Shown here piece after piece: positions 18,387 through 27,474 of a stretch of DNA of 64,000 bases. The notes beneath the pieces were generated by a model. It did not search any database. It worked only from the letters and a program-made list of their open reading frames with translations, and was not told the DNA's origin. The stretch is from Pseudomonas sp. FP2335. GTDB taxonomy: Bacteria > Pseudomonadota > Gammaproteobacteria > Pseudomonadales > Pseudomonadaceae. The stretch spans positions 2,067,501-2,131,500 of the forward strand of contig NZ_CP117437.1 in assembly GCF_030687535.1 (NCBI RefSeq), read 5' to 3'. Positions within the stretch are counted from its first letter, which is position 1; every line of letters starts with the position of its first letter. Position numbers and translations under genes: made by a program.

Positions 18387-19298
18387 TCACCTCCAATAAC
18401 CGGGAAACATGCTGATGCGCCGCTTGAGGGCGAGGGGCAGACGGCGTTCCAGGTGGCCCAGGCGGTAGCCGAGCAACTTGAAGGCGCTGCGCACCAGAAC
18501 TTCGGGGACGCGGTGCAAGGCGCCTGCCTTGCGCAACGCGGCAAGCTCGGCGAGCACGTAGCGCTTGCCTTCGCCCCCGGCGTCGCCAAAGGCTTGCTTG
18601 ATCCATGGCTCGCGGCCGTAGAACACACCAATGTCGAAGTAGCGATGAAACTCATCCATGAGTTTGTAATCGTGGGAGTGATGCACCAGCGCCGTGGCGG
18701 CGTAGCGCACCTTGTAGCCGTCGAGCAGCATGCGGGCGGCGACGAAGGCGTCTTCGCTGCCGATCACGTCCCTGGGAAAACCACCCACCGCCTCCAGCGC
18801 ACTGCGCCGGTACACGGAAAACGAGTCGGAGCTGAAGCAGGTCTTGATCCCCAACTCCGGCGCATCGGCCAGGCTTTTGCTGCGGCTCTGCGCGGGGTAG
18901 TTGAAGTGCCGTGACTGTGCGCCCAGCACCCCGGCGTCGGGGTGTGGCAACTGGCGACCGTAGGCCACGCCGTTGAGCGGGTCTTGTTGCAGCTCGTCGA
19001 GCAGGTTGGCGAAGGTTTCAGGGGCGGCGGGGATGGCGTCCTGGGTCATCATGATCAAGGCGTCGCCGTCCACTTGCGCGCTGGCCCAGCGCCGCGTGCC
19101 GCCGTGGTTGAAGTCGCGGGCGTCGATCACTTCGACCCGTGCGCCGAACGCACGAAAGCGTGCCACGGTGTCATCGCTGGAGGCGCTGTCCACCACCAGC
19201 ATCTCGTCCGGTTGCAGGGTTTGCATGGCCAGCGCCGGCAGCAGCCGCGTCAGGTGGCTGGAGGCGTTGCGGGTCGGGATGATCAGTGACGTGCGCAT
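18387..19298 (-). CDS. pslC: Psl family-2 glycosyltransferase
   Basis: 303 residues. GT-A fold of family GT2: SLIIPTRNASSHLTRLLPAL, the DSASSDDTV segment, and WASAQVDGDALIMMTQDAIP carrying the metal-binding acidic site. The central region GSEDAFVAARMLLDGYKVRY resembles rhamnosyltransferase-like GT2 enzymes. Order in the operon matches pslC. The ATG at 19298 follows the pslB stop by one base. Confidence 0.9.
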   Translation of the reverse strand: MRTSLIIPTRNASSHLTRLLPALAMQTLQPDEMLVVDSASSDDTVARFRAFGARVEVIDARDFNHGGTRRWASAQVDGDALIMMTQDAIPAAPETFANLLDELQQDPLNGVAYGRQLPHPDAGVLGAQSRHFNYPAQSRSKSLADAPELGIKTCFSSDSFSVYRRSALEAVGGFPRDVIGSEDAFVAARMLLDGYKVRYAATALVHHSHDYKLMDEFHRYFDIGVFYGREPWIKQAFGDAGGEGKRYVLAELAALRKAGALHRVPEVLVRSAFKLLGYRLGHLERRLPLALKRRISMFPGYWR

Positions 19299-19299
19299 A

Positions 19300-20760
19300 T
19301 CATTTTTTCACCTCGGCCGGTGCGCGCCCGTAGATGTCGTCGAAACGCACGATGTCGTCCTCGCCCAGGTACTCGCCGCTCTGCACCTCGATCATCACCA
19401 GGTCGATGATGCCGGGGTTGGTCAGTCGGTGTTTGTGCCCGGCAGGGATGTAGGTGGACTCGTTGGCGTTGATCAGGAATTCACGCTCGCCATTGGTGAT
19501 CTGCGCCGCGCCGCTGACCACCACCCAGTGTTCGCTGCGGTGGTGGTGCATCTGCAACGACAGCGACGCCTGGGGCTTGACCACGATGCGCTTGATCTTG
19601 AAGCGGCTGCTTTCCTCCAGCACGGTGTAGGTGCCCCACGGCCGGGTGACGGTGCGGTGCAGGCTGTATGCCGGATGGTTCTGGCGCTTGAGCTCGGCGA
19701 CGATGTAGCGCACGTCCTGGCTGCGGTGGGCGTCGGCGATCAGCAACGCATCGGGGGTGTCGACGATGATCAGGTCACGCACGCCGACCGCGCCGAGCAC
19801 GCGCTTGGGCGAGTCGATGTAGCAGTTATGCACGTCGTGCAAGATCGCTTCGCCATTGACCTGGTTGCCATGGGCATCGCTGGGGGTGAGCTGGCGCAGG
19901 GCTTCCCACGAGCCGATGTCGCTCCAGCCGATGTCGCAGGGCACCACCGCGACTTTGCGGGATTTCTCCATCAGGGCCACGTCGATGGAAATGTCCGGCG
20001 CGCTGCCGAATGCCTGTGCCTCCAGTTCGCGTTGGCGCGAGGTTTTGTTTTGCAGGCTCTGGCTGTGTTCCAGCGCAGCGCTGGCGGCGCTGAGCACGTC
20101 CGGCGCGTGGGTGCTGAGTTCGTCCACCAGGGTGCTGGCCTTGAAGCAGAACATGCCGGCGTTCCACAGGTGCTTGCCGCCGTCGAGGTAGCCTTGGGCG
20201 GTGGCCAGGTCGGGCTTTTCGACGAAGCGCTTGACCCGGAAGCCGGTGTCCAGCGCGTCGCCTTGTTCGATGTAGCCGAAGCCGGTTTCCGGGTGGTCGG
20301 GCTGGATGCCGAAGGTCACCAGGTAGCCGGCTTCGGCCAGGTCGCGGGCCTGGGTCACGGCAGCGGCAAACGCCACTTCGTTGAGGATCAAGTGGTCGGC
20401 GGGCATTACCAGCAACTGCGCGGCATCGCCAAAATGCTCCTGCACATGCAGCGCCGCCACCGCGATGGCCGCAGCCGTATTGCGCCCGAACGGCTCAAGC
20501 AACAGGTCCAGGGGCAGGTGGGCCTTGTTCACCCCACGGTAGTCGTCGAGGGTGCGAAACAGCAGGTCGCGGTTGGTCACCGTCAATACGCTTTCCACGC
20601 CGGGCAGTTTGGCGGCGCGCTGGAAGGTCTTTTGCAACAGGCTCTGGCCGTCACGCATGCGCATGAAGGGCTTGGGCATGTTCTGCCGCGACACTGGCCA
20701 CAGCCGCGTACCCGAACCACCGGAAATGATGCAGGGGATTAATCCGTTGAGGGCATTCAT
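19300..20760 (-). CDS. pslB: Mannose-1-phosphate guanylyltransferase / mannose-6-phosphate isomerase
   Basis: 486 residues. The N-terminal nucleotidyltransferase domain has the signature IISGGSGTRLWPVSRQNMPK and VEKPDLATAQ. The C-terminal type II isomerase cupin has LQMHHHRSEHWVVVSG and YIPAGHKHRLTNPG. It makes GDP-mannose, a Psl building block, from fructose-6-phosphate via mannose-6-phosphate and mannose-1-phosphate, together with AlgC-type phosphomannomutase. The ATG at 20760 shares one base with the pslA stop; a TTG one codon earlier is possible. Confidence 0.95.
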   Translation of the reverse strand: MNALNGLIPCIISGGSGTRLWPVSRQNMPKPFMRMRDGQSLLQKTFQRAAKLPGVESVLTVTNRDLLFRTLDDYRGVNKAHLPLDLLLEPFGRNTAAAIAVAALHVQEHFGDAAQLLVMPADHLILNEVAFAAAVTQARDLAEAGYLVTFGIQPDHPETGFGYIEQGDALDTGFRVKRFVEKPDLATAQGYLDGGKHLWNAGMFCFKASTLVDELSTHAPDVLSAASAALEHSQSLQNKTSRQRELEAQAFGSAPDISIDVALMEKSRKVAVVPCDIGWSDIGSWEALRQLTPSDAHGNQVNGEAILHDVHNCYIDSPKRVLGAVGVRDLIIVDTPDALLIADAHRSQDVRYIVAELKRQNHPAYSLHRTVTRPWGTYTVLEESSRFKIKRIVVKPQASLSLQMHHHRSEHWVVVSGAAQITNGEREFLINANESTYIPAGHKHRLTNPGIIDLVMIEVQSGEYLGEDDIVRFDDIYGRAPAEVKK

Positions 20761-22199
20761 CAATAGACTTCCTTGGTGGAAAGAACGGCCGGGACCGTCA
20801 TGAAGACGATGTACAGGTCAAACCACACCGACCATTTGGAGATGTACTCCAGGTCATATTCGACACGTTTCTGGATCTTGAAGAGGGTATCGGTTTCACC
20901 CCGGTAGCCGTTGATCTGCGCCCAGCCGGTGATCCCCGGCTTGACCCGGTGGCGTGAACTGTATTCGCTCACCGCCACTTCGAACGGCACCCCGGCGGCT
21001 TTGGTGGCGGTGGCGTGGGGACGCGGGCCGACCATCGACATGTTGCCCAGCAGCACGTTGAACAGCTGCGGCAGCTCGTCGATGCTGGTCTTGCGGATGA
21101 TCCGGCCGACGCGCGTGATGCGCGGGTCTTCGCGGGTGGTCTGGCGTTCGGCGGTGAAGTCGCTCTGGTCGGTGAACATCGAGCGGAACTTGAACACGCG
21201 GATCTCGTTGTCGTTATAGCCATAGCGGTTCTGGCGGAACAGCACCGGGCCCTTGGAGTCGAGCTTGATTGCAATCGCCGTCGCGACCATCACCGGCGAC
21301 AGGCACACCAGCGCCAGGCTGGCCAGCAGCAGGTCTTCCAGGCGCTTGATGACAGGCGACCAGCCGCGCAGTGGCAACTGCGAGGTGTTGAACATCAGGA
21401 TGCCGCCCACGTCGGTAATCTTGCTGTGCCCGTAGCGCAGGGCGGCCATGTCCGGCACCAGCATCACGTTCACCGACATCTGCCGCAGGCGGTTGACCAG
21501 CCCGTGGATACGCTGCTCGGCGGCCCACGGCAGGCAGATCATGACTTGGTTGACCTGCTCGGCACGGATCAGGTTTTCCAGGTCACGGGTGTTGCCCAGC
21601 AAAGGCAGGTTGCTCAGCTCCTTGGGGATGCGCTCGGTGCGGTCGTCGATAAAACCGATCAGGCCAGATCGGATGTCGCCGTTGCGTTGCAGGTGGTCGG
21701 CGACGTGCACGGCAGTGTCGGTAAAGCCCAGGATCACCGTGCGTTGCAGGTATTTGCCCTTGCGCATCAGGTTGCGATACAGGCGCAGCATCATCAGGCG
21801 TTCCAGGCAGAACAGGCCCAGGCTGATGATGTACCACGCCAGCAGATTGCGTGGGGTCAATTGGGGGAACATCTGCAGGATCTGGTACATGAACAGCAGG
21901 ATGCAGAACGCGGCCGACCAGGCTTTGATCTTGGTTTTCAGGCGCAGGCGGTTGCTGAACAATTCTTCGGAATAGATGCCCAGGGCCTGGAACAGGATGA
22001 TCGTCAGGACCGCGAAAAATACCAGCAGGCCGATGAAGTGTGGGCGCAATTGGGGGTCCATCGGGTCGAGGAACAGCACCAGGACCAACGGCGGAAGGAT
22101 GGCACTCAGGCCATGGATGAATTTGACGAAAACAACAAAAAATTCAACAAAACCTGCACGTGTTAAAAACAAACTGTCGACGCGCGACTTCTTTCGCAT
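20760..22199 (-). CDS. pslA: Undecaprenyl-phosphate sugar phosphotransferase, first psl gene
   Basis: 479 residues. Four to five N-terminal membrane helices, a central CoA-binding-like region ([20 protein letters not shown]), another helix and the bacterial sugar transferase domain with [26 protein letters not shown] and [12 protein letters not shown]. It loads the first sugar phosphate onto undecaprenyl phosphate, starting Psl repeat assembly. The ATG at 22199 has AGGGATG upstream. The region 22200-22470 before it holds candidate FleQ, RpoS-type and Rsm sites. Confidence 0.95.
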   Translation of the reverse strand: MRKKSRVDSLFLTRAGFVEFFVVFVKFIHGLSAILPPLVLVLFLDPMDPQLRPHFIGLLVFFAVLTIILFQALGIYSEELFSNRLRLKTKIKAWSAAFCILLFMYQILQMFPQLTPRNLLAWYIISLGLFCLERLMMLRLYRNLMRKGKYLQRTVILGFTDTAVHVADHLQRNGDIRSGLIGFIDDRTERIPKELSNLPLLGNTRDLENLIRAEQVNQVMICLPWAAEQRIHGLVNRLRQMSVNVMLVPDMAALRYGHSKITDVGGILMFNTSQLPLRGWSPVIKRLEDLLLASLALVCLSPVMVATAIAIKLDSKGPVLFRQNRYGYNDNEIRVFKFRSMFTDQSDFTAERQTTREDPRITRVGRIIRKTSIDELPQLFNVLLGNMSMVGPRPHATATKAAGVPFEVAVSEYSSRHRVKPGITGWAQINGYRGETDTLFKIQKRVEYDLEYISKWSVWFDLYIVFMTVPAVLSTKEVY

Positions 22200-22205
22200 A
22201 AAACA

Positions 22206-22229
22206 TCCCTCATTGCACTCCAGACTTCC
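22206..22229 (-). promoter_or_regulatory. pslA leader with three GGA triplets (candidate RsmA/E targets)
   Basis: On the transcribed strand the 30 bases before the pslA ATG contain GGA at 22227-22229, 22219-22221 and 22206-22208, the last being the ribosome site (AGGGATG). RsmA-family proteins bind GGA, and RsmA represses psl translation in P. aeruginosa. Only the triplets are seen directly; strong hairpin presentation is not evident by eye. Confidence 0.4.
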
Positions 22230-22247
22230 TGCTCGGTTGTTGGATCA

Positions 22248-22271
22248 ATAAGGCAGCATGCTGCTTATAGA
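22248..22271 (-). promoter_or_regulatory. Near-palindrome overlapping a CTATAAG -10-like box
   Basis: ATAAGGCAGCATGCTGCTTAT (22248-22268) is almost self-complementary with a perfect 12-base core GCAGCATGCTGC. On the minus strand its edge reads CTATAAGC, resembling an extended RpoS-type -10 (CTATACT), about 65 bases before pslA. It could be the start point of psl transcription and an operator at once. No matching -35 was found. Confidence 0.4.
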
Positions 22272-22388
22272 GCCAAGTCGAACGACGGCTACTCTGGGTA
22301 ATACGCAACTGTTCAATTCAAACAGCACTATCCGTTTGAATGGAACTTGCAGGGTCGTAATTAAAGGAGTGTTTCCTTGGTAAGCCTT

Positions 22389-22402
22389 GTCAACGAATTG
22401 AC
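22389..22402. promoter_or_regulatory. FleQ-like binding site 1
   Basis: GTCAACGAATTGAC matches the published Pseudomonas FleQ consensus GTCANTAAATTGAC at all but two positions. FleQ binds the pel and psl promoters of P. aeruginosa in response to cyclic di-GMP. The site lies 190 bp before pslA. Confidence 0.6.
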
Positions 22403-22448
22403 GATGGTGCGGATTGGCTTTTTAGGCGGTCTTAATGGTTTTTTTAGC

Positions 22449-22462
22449 GGCATTTTGTTGAC
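22449..22462. promoter_or_regulatory. FleQ-like binding site 2 (weaker)
   Basis: On the minus strand this reads GTCAACAAAATGCC, sharing the GTCAA-N-AAA-TG core of the FleQ consensus with three mismatches. It starts exactly 60 bp from site 1. Two FleQ boxes flanking a promoter are known for pel. The rest of 22200-22629 holds no gene; an inverted repeat GCAGGAA-TT-TTCCTGC lies at 22517-22532. Confidence 0.4.
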
Positions 22463-22590
22463 AGTCCTTGTCCGTGCACTCGGTTTGGGTGTGTGATTTT
22501 GAGTGTAGGAACAAATGCAGGAATTTTCCTGCCAGCCGGTAAAACCTTTTTCGAACAGACGTAGGAAGGGGGGGCAATAAGGGAGGGGCA

Positions 22591-22607
22591 GGGCACGTTA
22601 AGTGCCC
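22591..22607 (-). terminator. Hairpin after the TonB receptor gene
   Basis: GGGCAC-GTTAA-GTGCCC forms a six-pair stem 23 bases past the receptor stop. It is not followed by a T run, so it may be a weak or Rho-assisted end. Confidence 0.35.
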
Positions 22608-22629
22608 GGCCACCGGGACTTTCGCGGAA

Positions 22630-25116
22630 TCAGAAGTTACCTTTCAAACTAACGGTGAAATTACGTGGTTCACCGTAGAAGTTGCCCCAGGAGGCGGTAC
22701 CGACGGTGTTGTAATAAGTTTTATCAAATAGGTTCTTGCCGTTGAGTGCCACGGTCCAGGTGTCATCGATGCGGTACGCCACGCGGGCGTCCCAAGTCGC
22801 GTAACCGGCCTGCTCCAGCTTGATAGTCTGCATGCGGTAGTTGCTGCTCTGGGCGTTGACGCCGCTGCCCACGCTCCATTTCGACAGCGCGCCGTCGAGC
22901 TGGTAGTCACCCCAGACCCGCAGCATATGCCTGGGCACGTAGGTGTTGGATGAGCCGCCTTCGAGGGCGCTGTCGATGTTTTTCAGGGACTTGGTCTGGG
23001 TGTAGGTGTAACCGCCAGATACCTGCAAGCGCTCGAGCAATTCACCGCTGACTTCGGCCTCCACGCCCTGGGCACGCACCCTGGCGGTGTCGGTGTAGCA
23101 AAAGCCATCGGCAGAGGTTGCACAGAAGCTGGCGTAATCGGTTTCGGCGCCGTTTTTCTCGATGGCGCGGAACAGTGCCAGGGAACTGTTGAGGCGGCCG
23201 TCGAACCATTCGCCCTTGATGCCCAGCTCATAGTTATCGCCGATCTTCGGCTTGAGCGCGGCGCCATCGGCGGTGGCATAGGCGCTTTGCGGCTGGAAGA
23301 TGTCGGCGTAGCTGGCGTACACCGACAGGTGCTCGTTGAGGTCATAGATCAGCGCGGCGAACGGCGTGACTTCGCCGGTTTCCCTGGAGCGCGCATCCTG
23401 CAGCGACCACTCGCCCCAGCCCAGGCTGTAGGACTGGCGACGGTTGTCGTACCAGCTCACGCGGCTGCCGGCAATGAACATCAACGGTTCGGCCAGGCGC
23501 AGGCGCAAGGTCGCGTAGGCGCCGTATTGGGTGGCGGTTTCCTTGATCGTGCTGCCGCGGTACATGTTCGGCCAGAAGGTGTTGTCGGCCGGCTCCGGCA
23601 AGTGGTGGTTGGGCGTGTAGATGCCCTGGCGCGTGGGCAGGTTCTGGATCGCGTACACATCGTCCTGGGTACCACGGCTGCCGTTGGCGCCGAGGATCAG
23701 TTCGTGTTCCAGGCCGAACGCTTCGAACTTGCCGTCCAGGTAGGCGTCGAGGCCGTAGTCGCGGTGATCGTAGTCCATCAACGCGGCGTAGGAGAGGGCA
23801 GTGGGCGCTGGGTCGCCGTAGTTGATGGTGCCTTCGCTGGCAGCGTACTTGGTGTCTTGCAGGTTGCGACTGTGCACGGCCGCGACCTTGAGTTTCCAGT
23901 CATCGTTGAGCGCGTGGGTGAGGTCGACAAAGTACGTGGCGCGCCGGCTTTGCCAGTCGTTCCAGGATTGGCCCAGGCACGTCGAACGGCTGAGGTTGGC
24001 GCTCTTGCCGTCGGCGTAGCGCGGCAGGCCGCCCCAGCATGGCGTGGCGTCGACATCTTCATAGCTGGCGCCGATGCCCAGGGTGGTGTCGGGGCTGAGG
24101 TCAACGTCGAGTGCGCCGTAGAATGCCTGGTCCTTGCGCTTGGCAATGTCCATGTAGGAACCGCGATCCTGCTGGCTGATCGCTGCGCGGCCACGCACGG
24201 TGCCGCTGTCATTGAGCGGGCCACCGGCGTCGACGTCGGCGCGATAGTTGTCCCACGTGCCGGCGGACAGCGACAGGCTGGTAGTGGGCTTGGCCTGGGG
24301 CCGCTTGCGTACGAAGTTCACCGCGCCGCTGGCGGTGCCGGCGCCCTTGAGCATGCCGGCGGCACCTTTGAGCACTTCCACGCGGTCATAAATCGCCATG
24401 TTGGCGCTGAAACTGTCGGCCTGGGCGTAGTCCTTGCCCATGTCCAGCGGTACGCCGTCGTACTGGTACTGGCCGAGCATCTTGAAACCACGGGAATAGA
24501 AATACTTGCCGCCCATGGGCGATTCGTAGCTGGTGATGCCGGGTGTGCGTTCCATCACGTCGTCGATGGTGGTGACGTTCTGGTCGTCCATCAGTTGGCG
24601 GGTCATCACGCTGACCGACTGTGGTGTTTCCCGCAGGCTGTGTTGGCCTTTGCCGATGGTCACCGCGCCGGTGGTGTAGGAACCGGTGCCCTCGGTGGTG
24701 GCGCCCAGGCGGTCGCCCGTGATCGTGGTTGCACCCAGGTTCAGCGCGCCGCTGTCGGCCACTTGCGGCAATAGCAGCCAGGTGCTGTTGCCCTGGCGCT
24801 GGGCTTGCAGGCCCTGGCCACTGAGCAATTGGCCGAGCGCCTGCTCGCGGTCGAAACGGCCACTCAGGCCCGGGCTGGTCTTGCCGGCGACGCCTGTCGC
24901 GTCATACGACAGGCTGATACCGCCCTGGCGGGCGAACTGGTCAAGGGCGTGGGCCAGGGGGCCGGCGGCGATGTTCCAGTCCTGGGCCTGGTTGTCACTG
25001 GCCGGCGTATCGGCCAGCACGGCCAGGGGCAGGGCGCCGCCGCTCAGGCAGACGCCGAGCAAGGCGGCCTGCACTGCGCGCTTGAGAGGGGAACGGGGGG
25101 AGGGGAACGCTTGCAT
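22630..25116 (-). CDS. TonB-dependent siderophore receptor with STN signalling domain
   Basis: 828 residues. After a signal peptide ending at VLADTPA (about residue 38) comes an STN domain (about 45-120; DWNIAAGPLAHALDQFARQG), then the plug (RETPQSVSVMTRQLMDDQNV ... RVEVLKGAAGML) and a beta barrel ending in Phe. The STN domain transmits a ligand signal to the adjacent FecR-type protein, so the trio forms a cell-surface signalling system. The N-terminus resembles FpvA/FoxA/FiuA-type receptors, but the siderophore cannot be named. It lies 107 bases after the anti-sigma gene. Confidence 0.93.
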   Translation of the reverse strand: MQAFPSPRSPLKRAVQAALLGVCLSGGALPLAVLADTPASDNQAQDWNIAAGPLAHALDQFARQGGISLSYDATGVAGKTSPGLSGRFDREQALGQLLSGQGLQAQRQGNSTWLLLPQVADSGALNLGATTITGDRLGATTEGTGSYTTGAVTIGKGQHSLRETPQSVSVMTRQLMDDQNVTTIDDVMERTPGITSYESPMGGKYFYSRGFKMLGQYQYDGVPLDMGKDYAQADSFSANMAIYDRVEVLKGAAGMLKGAGTASGAVNFVRKRPQAKPTTSLSLSAGTWDNYRADVDAGGPLNDSGTVRGRAAISQQDRGSYMDIAKRKDQAFYGALDVDLSPDTTLGIGASYEDVDATPCWGGLPRYADGKSANLSRSTCLGQSWNDWQSRRATYFVDLTHALNDDWKLKVAAVHSRNLQDTKYAASEGTINYGDPAPTALSYAALMDYDHRDYGLDAYLDGKFEAFGLEHELILGANGSRGTQDDVYAIQNLPTRQGIYTPNHHLPEPADNTFWPNMYRGSTIKETATQYGAYATLRLRLAEPLMFIAGSRVSWYDNRRQSYSLGWGEWSLQDARSRETGEVTPFAALIYDLNEHLSVYASYADIFQPQSAYATADGAALKPKIGDNYELGIKGEWFDGRLNSSLALFRAIEKNGAETDYASFCATSADGFCYTDTARVRAQGVEAEVSGELLERLQVSGGYTYTQTKSLKNIDSALEGGSSNTYVPRHMLRVWGDYQLDGALSKWSVGSGVNAQSSNYRMQTIKLEQAGYATWDARVAYRIDDTWTVALNGKNLFDKTYYNTVGTASWGNFYGEPRNFTVSLKGNF

Positions 25117-25223
25117 GACCGCGGGATGCTCCTGAAGGAAGTGAAAAGTACTGGCCTGTTGATCGGCCTTTCCTTACAGGTCGAGCGGCAATGGGAATTC
25201 ACCTCATTTATTTTTTCGGACGA

Positions 25224-26174
25224 TTAAACCCGGGGCGTTACCGTCACCCAATAGCGGCTGCGGTAGGTGACATCGACGTTGAGTGATTGCGCGACCAGCG
25301 CCAGCACTTGATCGGTATCGCTCAACTGATAAGTCCCTGACACCCGCAGTCCGGCCACCGCTTCGCTGCAACGCAGCAGCCCGTGGCGGTAGCGGGCCAG
25401 CTCGCTGAGGAAGGCGTCGAGGCGCATGTTGTGGGCGCTGATCACGCCGTCGCTCCAGGCCCACGGGTCGAGGCCGTTGGCGATGGGTGTGCGGATGCCT
25501 GTGCGGTCGATCAACACCGACGCGCCGGGCTGGATCACCTGCCGGGCGCTGGGGTCATGGCGGTCGGCAAATATCGCCACCGTGCCCTGTTGCACCGCAA
25601 GAGAGGTGCCTTGGGCCTCTTCGCGAACCAGCAAGCGCGAGCCTTCGACGCGCAAATCGCCGTGGCGGGTCAGCACCCAGAAGGGGCGGGTATCGACACT
25701 GGGATTCACCAGTATCTCGCCCTGGCGCAGTTGGACCTTGCGTCGCTCTGGGGTGAGCGTCGCATCAATCGCCGTGGCGCTGTTGAGTTGCAGCTTGCTG
25801 CCATCGCTCAGCGCGACCCAGCGCCGCTCGCCGGTGGCGGTGCGGTAGTCGGCCATCATCGCTGGCAGTGGTGTGTAGTCGCGACCGAACCAGCTCAAGC
25901 CGGCCGCACCGGCCACCAGGCCCAGCAGCTTGAGGCTTTCGCGGCGGCTGATGCGTTGCCGCGCACCGCTGAGGGTGCGGCGCCCGACCTGGGCGGGCAG
26001 ATGGTTGAAGTCGTCATTCATCGTCGCGACCCGGTGCCACACCCGCTGGTGTTCGGGGCTGCTGTGCAGCCAGCGTTCAAACGCGGCGGTGCTGGCGTCG
26101 TCGGCGACGTTGAAGCGCAGGGTGATCATCCATTGGATGGCCTGGTCTACCAGGCGCTGGTCAGCGTTCGGCAT
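25224..26174 (-). CDS. FecR-family anti-sigma factor
   Basis: 316 residues. The N-terminal cytoplasmic DUF4880 domain has DQAIQWMITLRFN and FERWLHSSPEHQRVWHRV. One membrane helix follows (LLGLVAGAAGLSWFG, about residues 85-100), then the FecR domain (GERRWVALSDGSKLQLNSAT, DLRVEGSRLLVR) and a C-terminal STN-like segment. It holds the cognate sigma factor and relays the receptor signal through regulated proteolysis. The ATG at 26174 lies 14 bases inside the end of the sigma gene, so the two are translationally coupled. Confidence 0.92.
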   Translation of the reverse strand: MPNADQRLVDQAIQWMITLRFNVADDASTAAFERWLHSSPEHQRVWHRVATMNDDFNHLPAQVGRRTLSGARQRISRRESLKLLGLVAGAAGLSWFGRDYTPLPAMMADYRTATGERRWVALSDGSKLQLNSATAIDATLTPERRKVQLRQGEILVNPSVDTRPFWVLTRHGDLRVEGSRLLVREEAQGTSLAVQQGTVAIFADRHDPSARQVIQPGASVLIDRTGIRTPIANGLDPWAWSDGVISAHNMRLDAFLSELARYRHGLLRCSEAVAGLRVSGTYQLSDTDQVLALVAQSLNVDVTYRSRYWVTVTPRV

Positions 26175-26682
26175 AACGTAACCGATAGCAGGCGTGCAGC
26201 GCCTTGGACAGGTCGCGTTCCACGGTGGCCTTGGATACGTCCAGGCGTTGGGCGATCTGCGCGCAGGTCAGGCCGTCCAGTTGCGCGAGCAGGAAGGCTT
26301 CGCGTACGCGGGGTTTAAGTTGATCAAGCAAGCGATCGATGCGTTCCAGGCTGTCGAGGATCAACAGGCGGGTTTCTTCCGACGGCACCTCGACCTGTGG
26401 GAAATGCGCGAGGCTTTCGAGGTAGGCACGTTCCAGCTCGCGGCGGCGGTACCCGTCGATCATCAGGCTGCGGGCGATGCTGCTCAGGTACGCACGCGGT
26501 TGCAGCAAGGTTTGCTGCTTGCGCGCGTTGAGCAGGCGCACAAAGGTTTCTTGCGCCAGGTCGGCGGCATGCTCGCGGCAGCCGGTGCGCCGCTTCAACC
26601 AGCCGTTCAGCCAGGAATGATGCGCCTGGTAAAGCTGGCCGATGGCGGCAGGGTCCAGTGGGTGATCGCTCGACATGGGCAT
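26161..26682 (-). CDS. FecI-family ECF sigma factor
   Basis: 173 residues. Region 2 (LYQAHHSWLNGWL, DLAQETFVRLL, RAYLSSIARSLMIDGYRRRE) and region 4 (LKPRVREAFLLAQLDGLTCA, then IAQRLDVSKATVERDLSKAL) are complete. It should direct RNA polymerase to the downstream receptor gene when the ferric siderophore is bound. Two ATGs (26682 and 26676) are possible. A Fur box lies 20-40 bp upstream, so iron represses the system. Confidence 0.93.
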   Translation of the reverse strand: MPMSSDHPLDPAAIGQLYQAHHSWLNGWLKRRTGCREHAADLAQETFVRLLNARKQQTLLQPRAYLSSIARSLMIDGYRRRELERAYLESLAHFPQVEVPSEETRLLILDSLERIDRLLDQLKPRVREAFLLAQLDGLTCAQIAQRLDVSKATVERDLSKALHACYRLRYAER

Positions 26683-26703
26683 CCCGGCGCAACAGTCTTA
26701 ATT

Positions 26704-26722
26704 GATAATGTTTCGCATTCTA
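26704..26722 (-). promoter_or_regulatory. Fur-box-like operator before the ECF sigma gene
   Basis: GATAATGTTTCGCATTCTA keeps the GATAAT hexamer and the inverted CATT half of the Fur consensus. Its position just before an iron-starvation sigma gene fits Fur control. Confidence 0.6.
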
Positions 26723-26836
26723 GACGTTGGCTATGGCAATGAGCAATCACCGCTGGGCAATGTATCCAGCACAATTTTTTGTCGGCATGCGGTAGGCGGA
26801 TTAGTCTGCAGGCTTTTCCCGGTGGAGGGCTTGAGC

Positions 26837-27466
26837 ATGATCGACCTGGCGACCCTGGCGGTTTTTTGCGGTGCGGTGTTGTTGTTGCTGTTATCGCCGG
26901 GGCCGAACATGGCGTTTGTCATCAGCCACGGCGTGACCCACGGCTGGCGCGGTGGCATGGCCTCGGCCCTGGGCATCGGTGTGGCCGACCTGCTGCTGAC
27001 CGCGTTGACCGCCACCGGGGTGACGGCGGTGGTGGCCAGTTGGCCGCCGTCCTTTGACCTGATCCGCTATGCCGGGGTGGTATACCTGCTGTGGCTGGTG
27101 TTCAAGACCTTGCAGAAAAGCCCGGGGCTGGAGGCGGCCCCGGCCAACCGCGTACCCCTGGGACGGGTGTTTCTGCAAGCGATGTTCAACAGTTTGCTCA
27201 ATCCCAAGGCGTTGCTGTTTTTTGTGGTGTTCTTGCCGCAGTTCGTCCGGCCCGAAGCAGGCTCGATTGCCGTGCAGTTGATGCTGCTGGGCGGCGTGTT
27301 GACGTTGATCGCTGCAGTGTTTCACGGCTTGCTGGGGGCGTTTGGCGGGGTGTTGAGCCGGTTCTTTGCCAAACGCTCGAAAAGCGCCTGGCTGCAGAAA
27401 TGGGGACTGGCGACGGTGCTCACGCTGCTGGCCGTGCGCCTGGCAGTGATGTCGCGCCCCACCTGA
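26837..27466 (+). CDS. LysE/RhtB-family amino acid exporter
   Basis: 209 residues, six membrane helices, with the family signature SPGPNMAFVISHGVTHGWRG near the N-terminus and NPKALLFFVVFLPQF in the middle. Members export amino acids or their analogues across the inner membrane. The ATG at 26837 has GGAGGG 8 bases upstream; longer in-frame starts lack a ribosome site. It is divergent from the sigma gene. Substrate unknown. Confidence 0.92.
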   Translation: MIDLATLAVFCGAVLLLLLSPGPNMAFVISHGVTHGWRGGMASALGIGVADLLLTALTATGVTAVVASWPPSFDLIRYAGVVYLLWLVFKTLQKSPGLEAAPANRVPLGRVFLQAMFNSLLNPKALLFFVVFLPQFVRPEAGSIAVQLMLLGGVLTLIAAVFHGLLGAFGGVLSRFFAKRSKSAWLQKWGLATVLTLLAVRLAVMSRPT

Positions 27467-27474
27467 CTCGCCCC

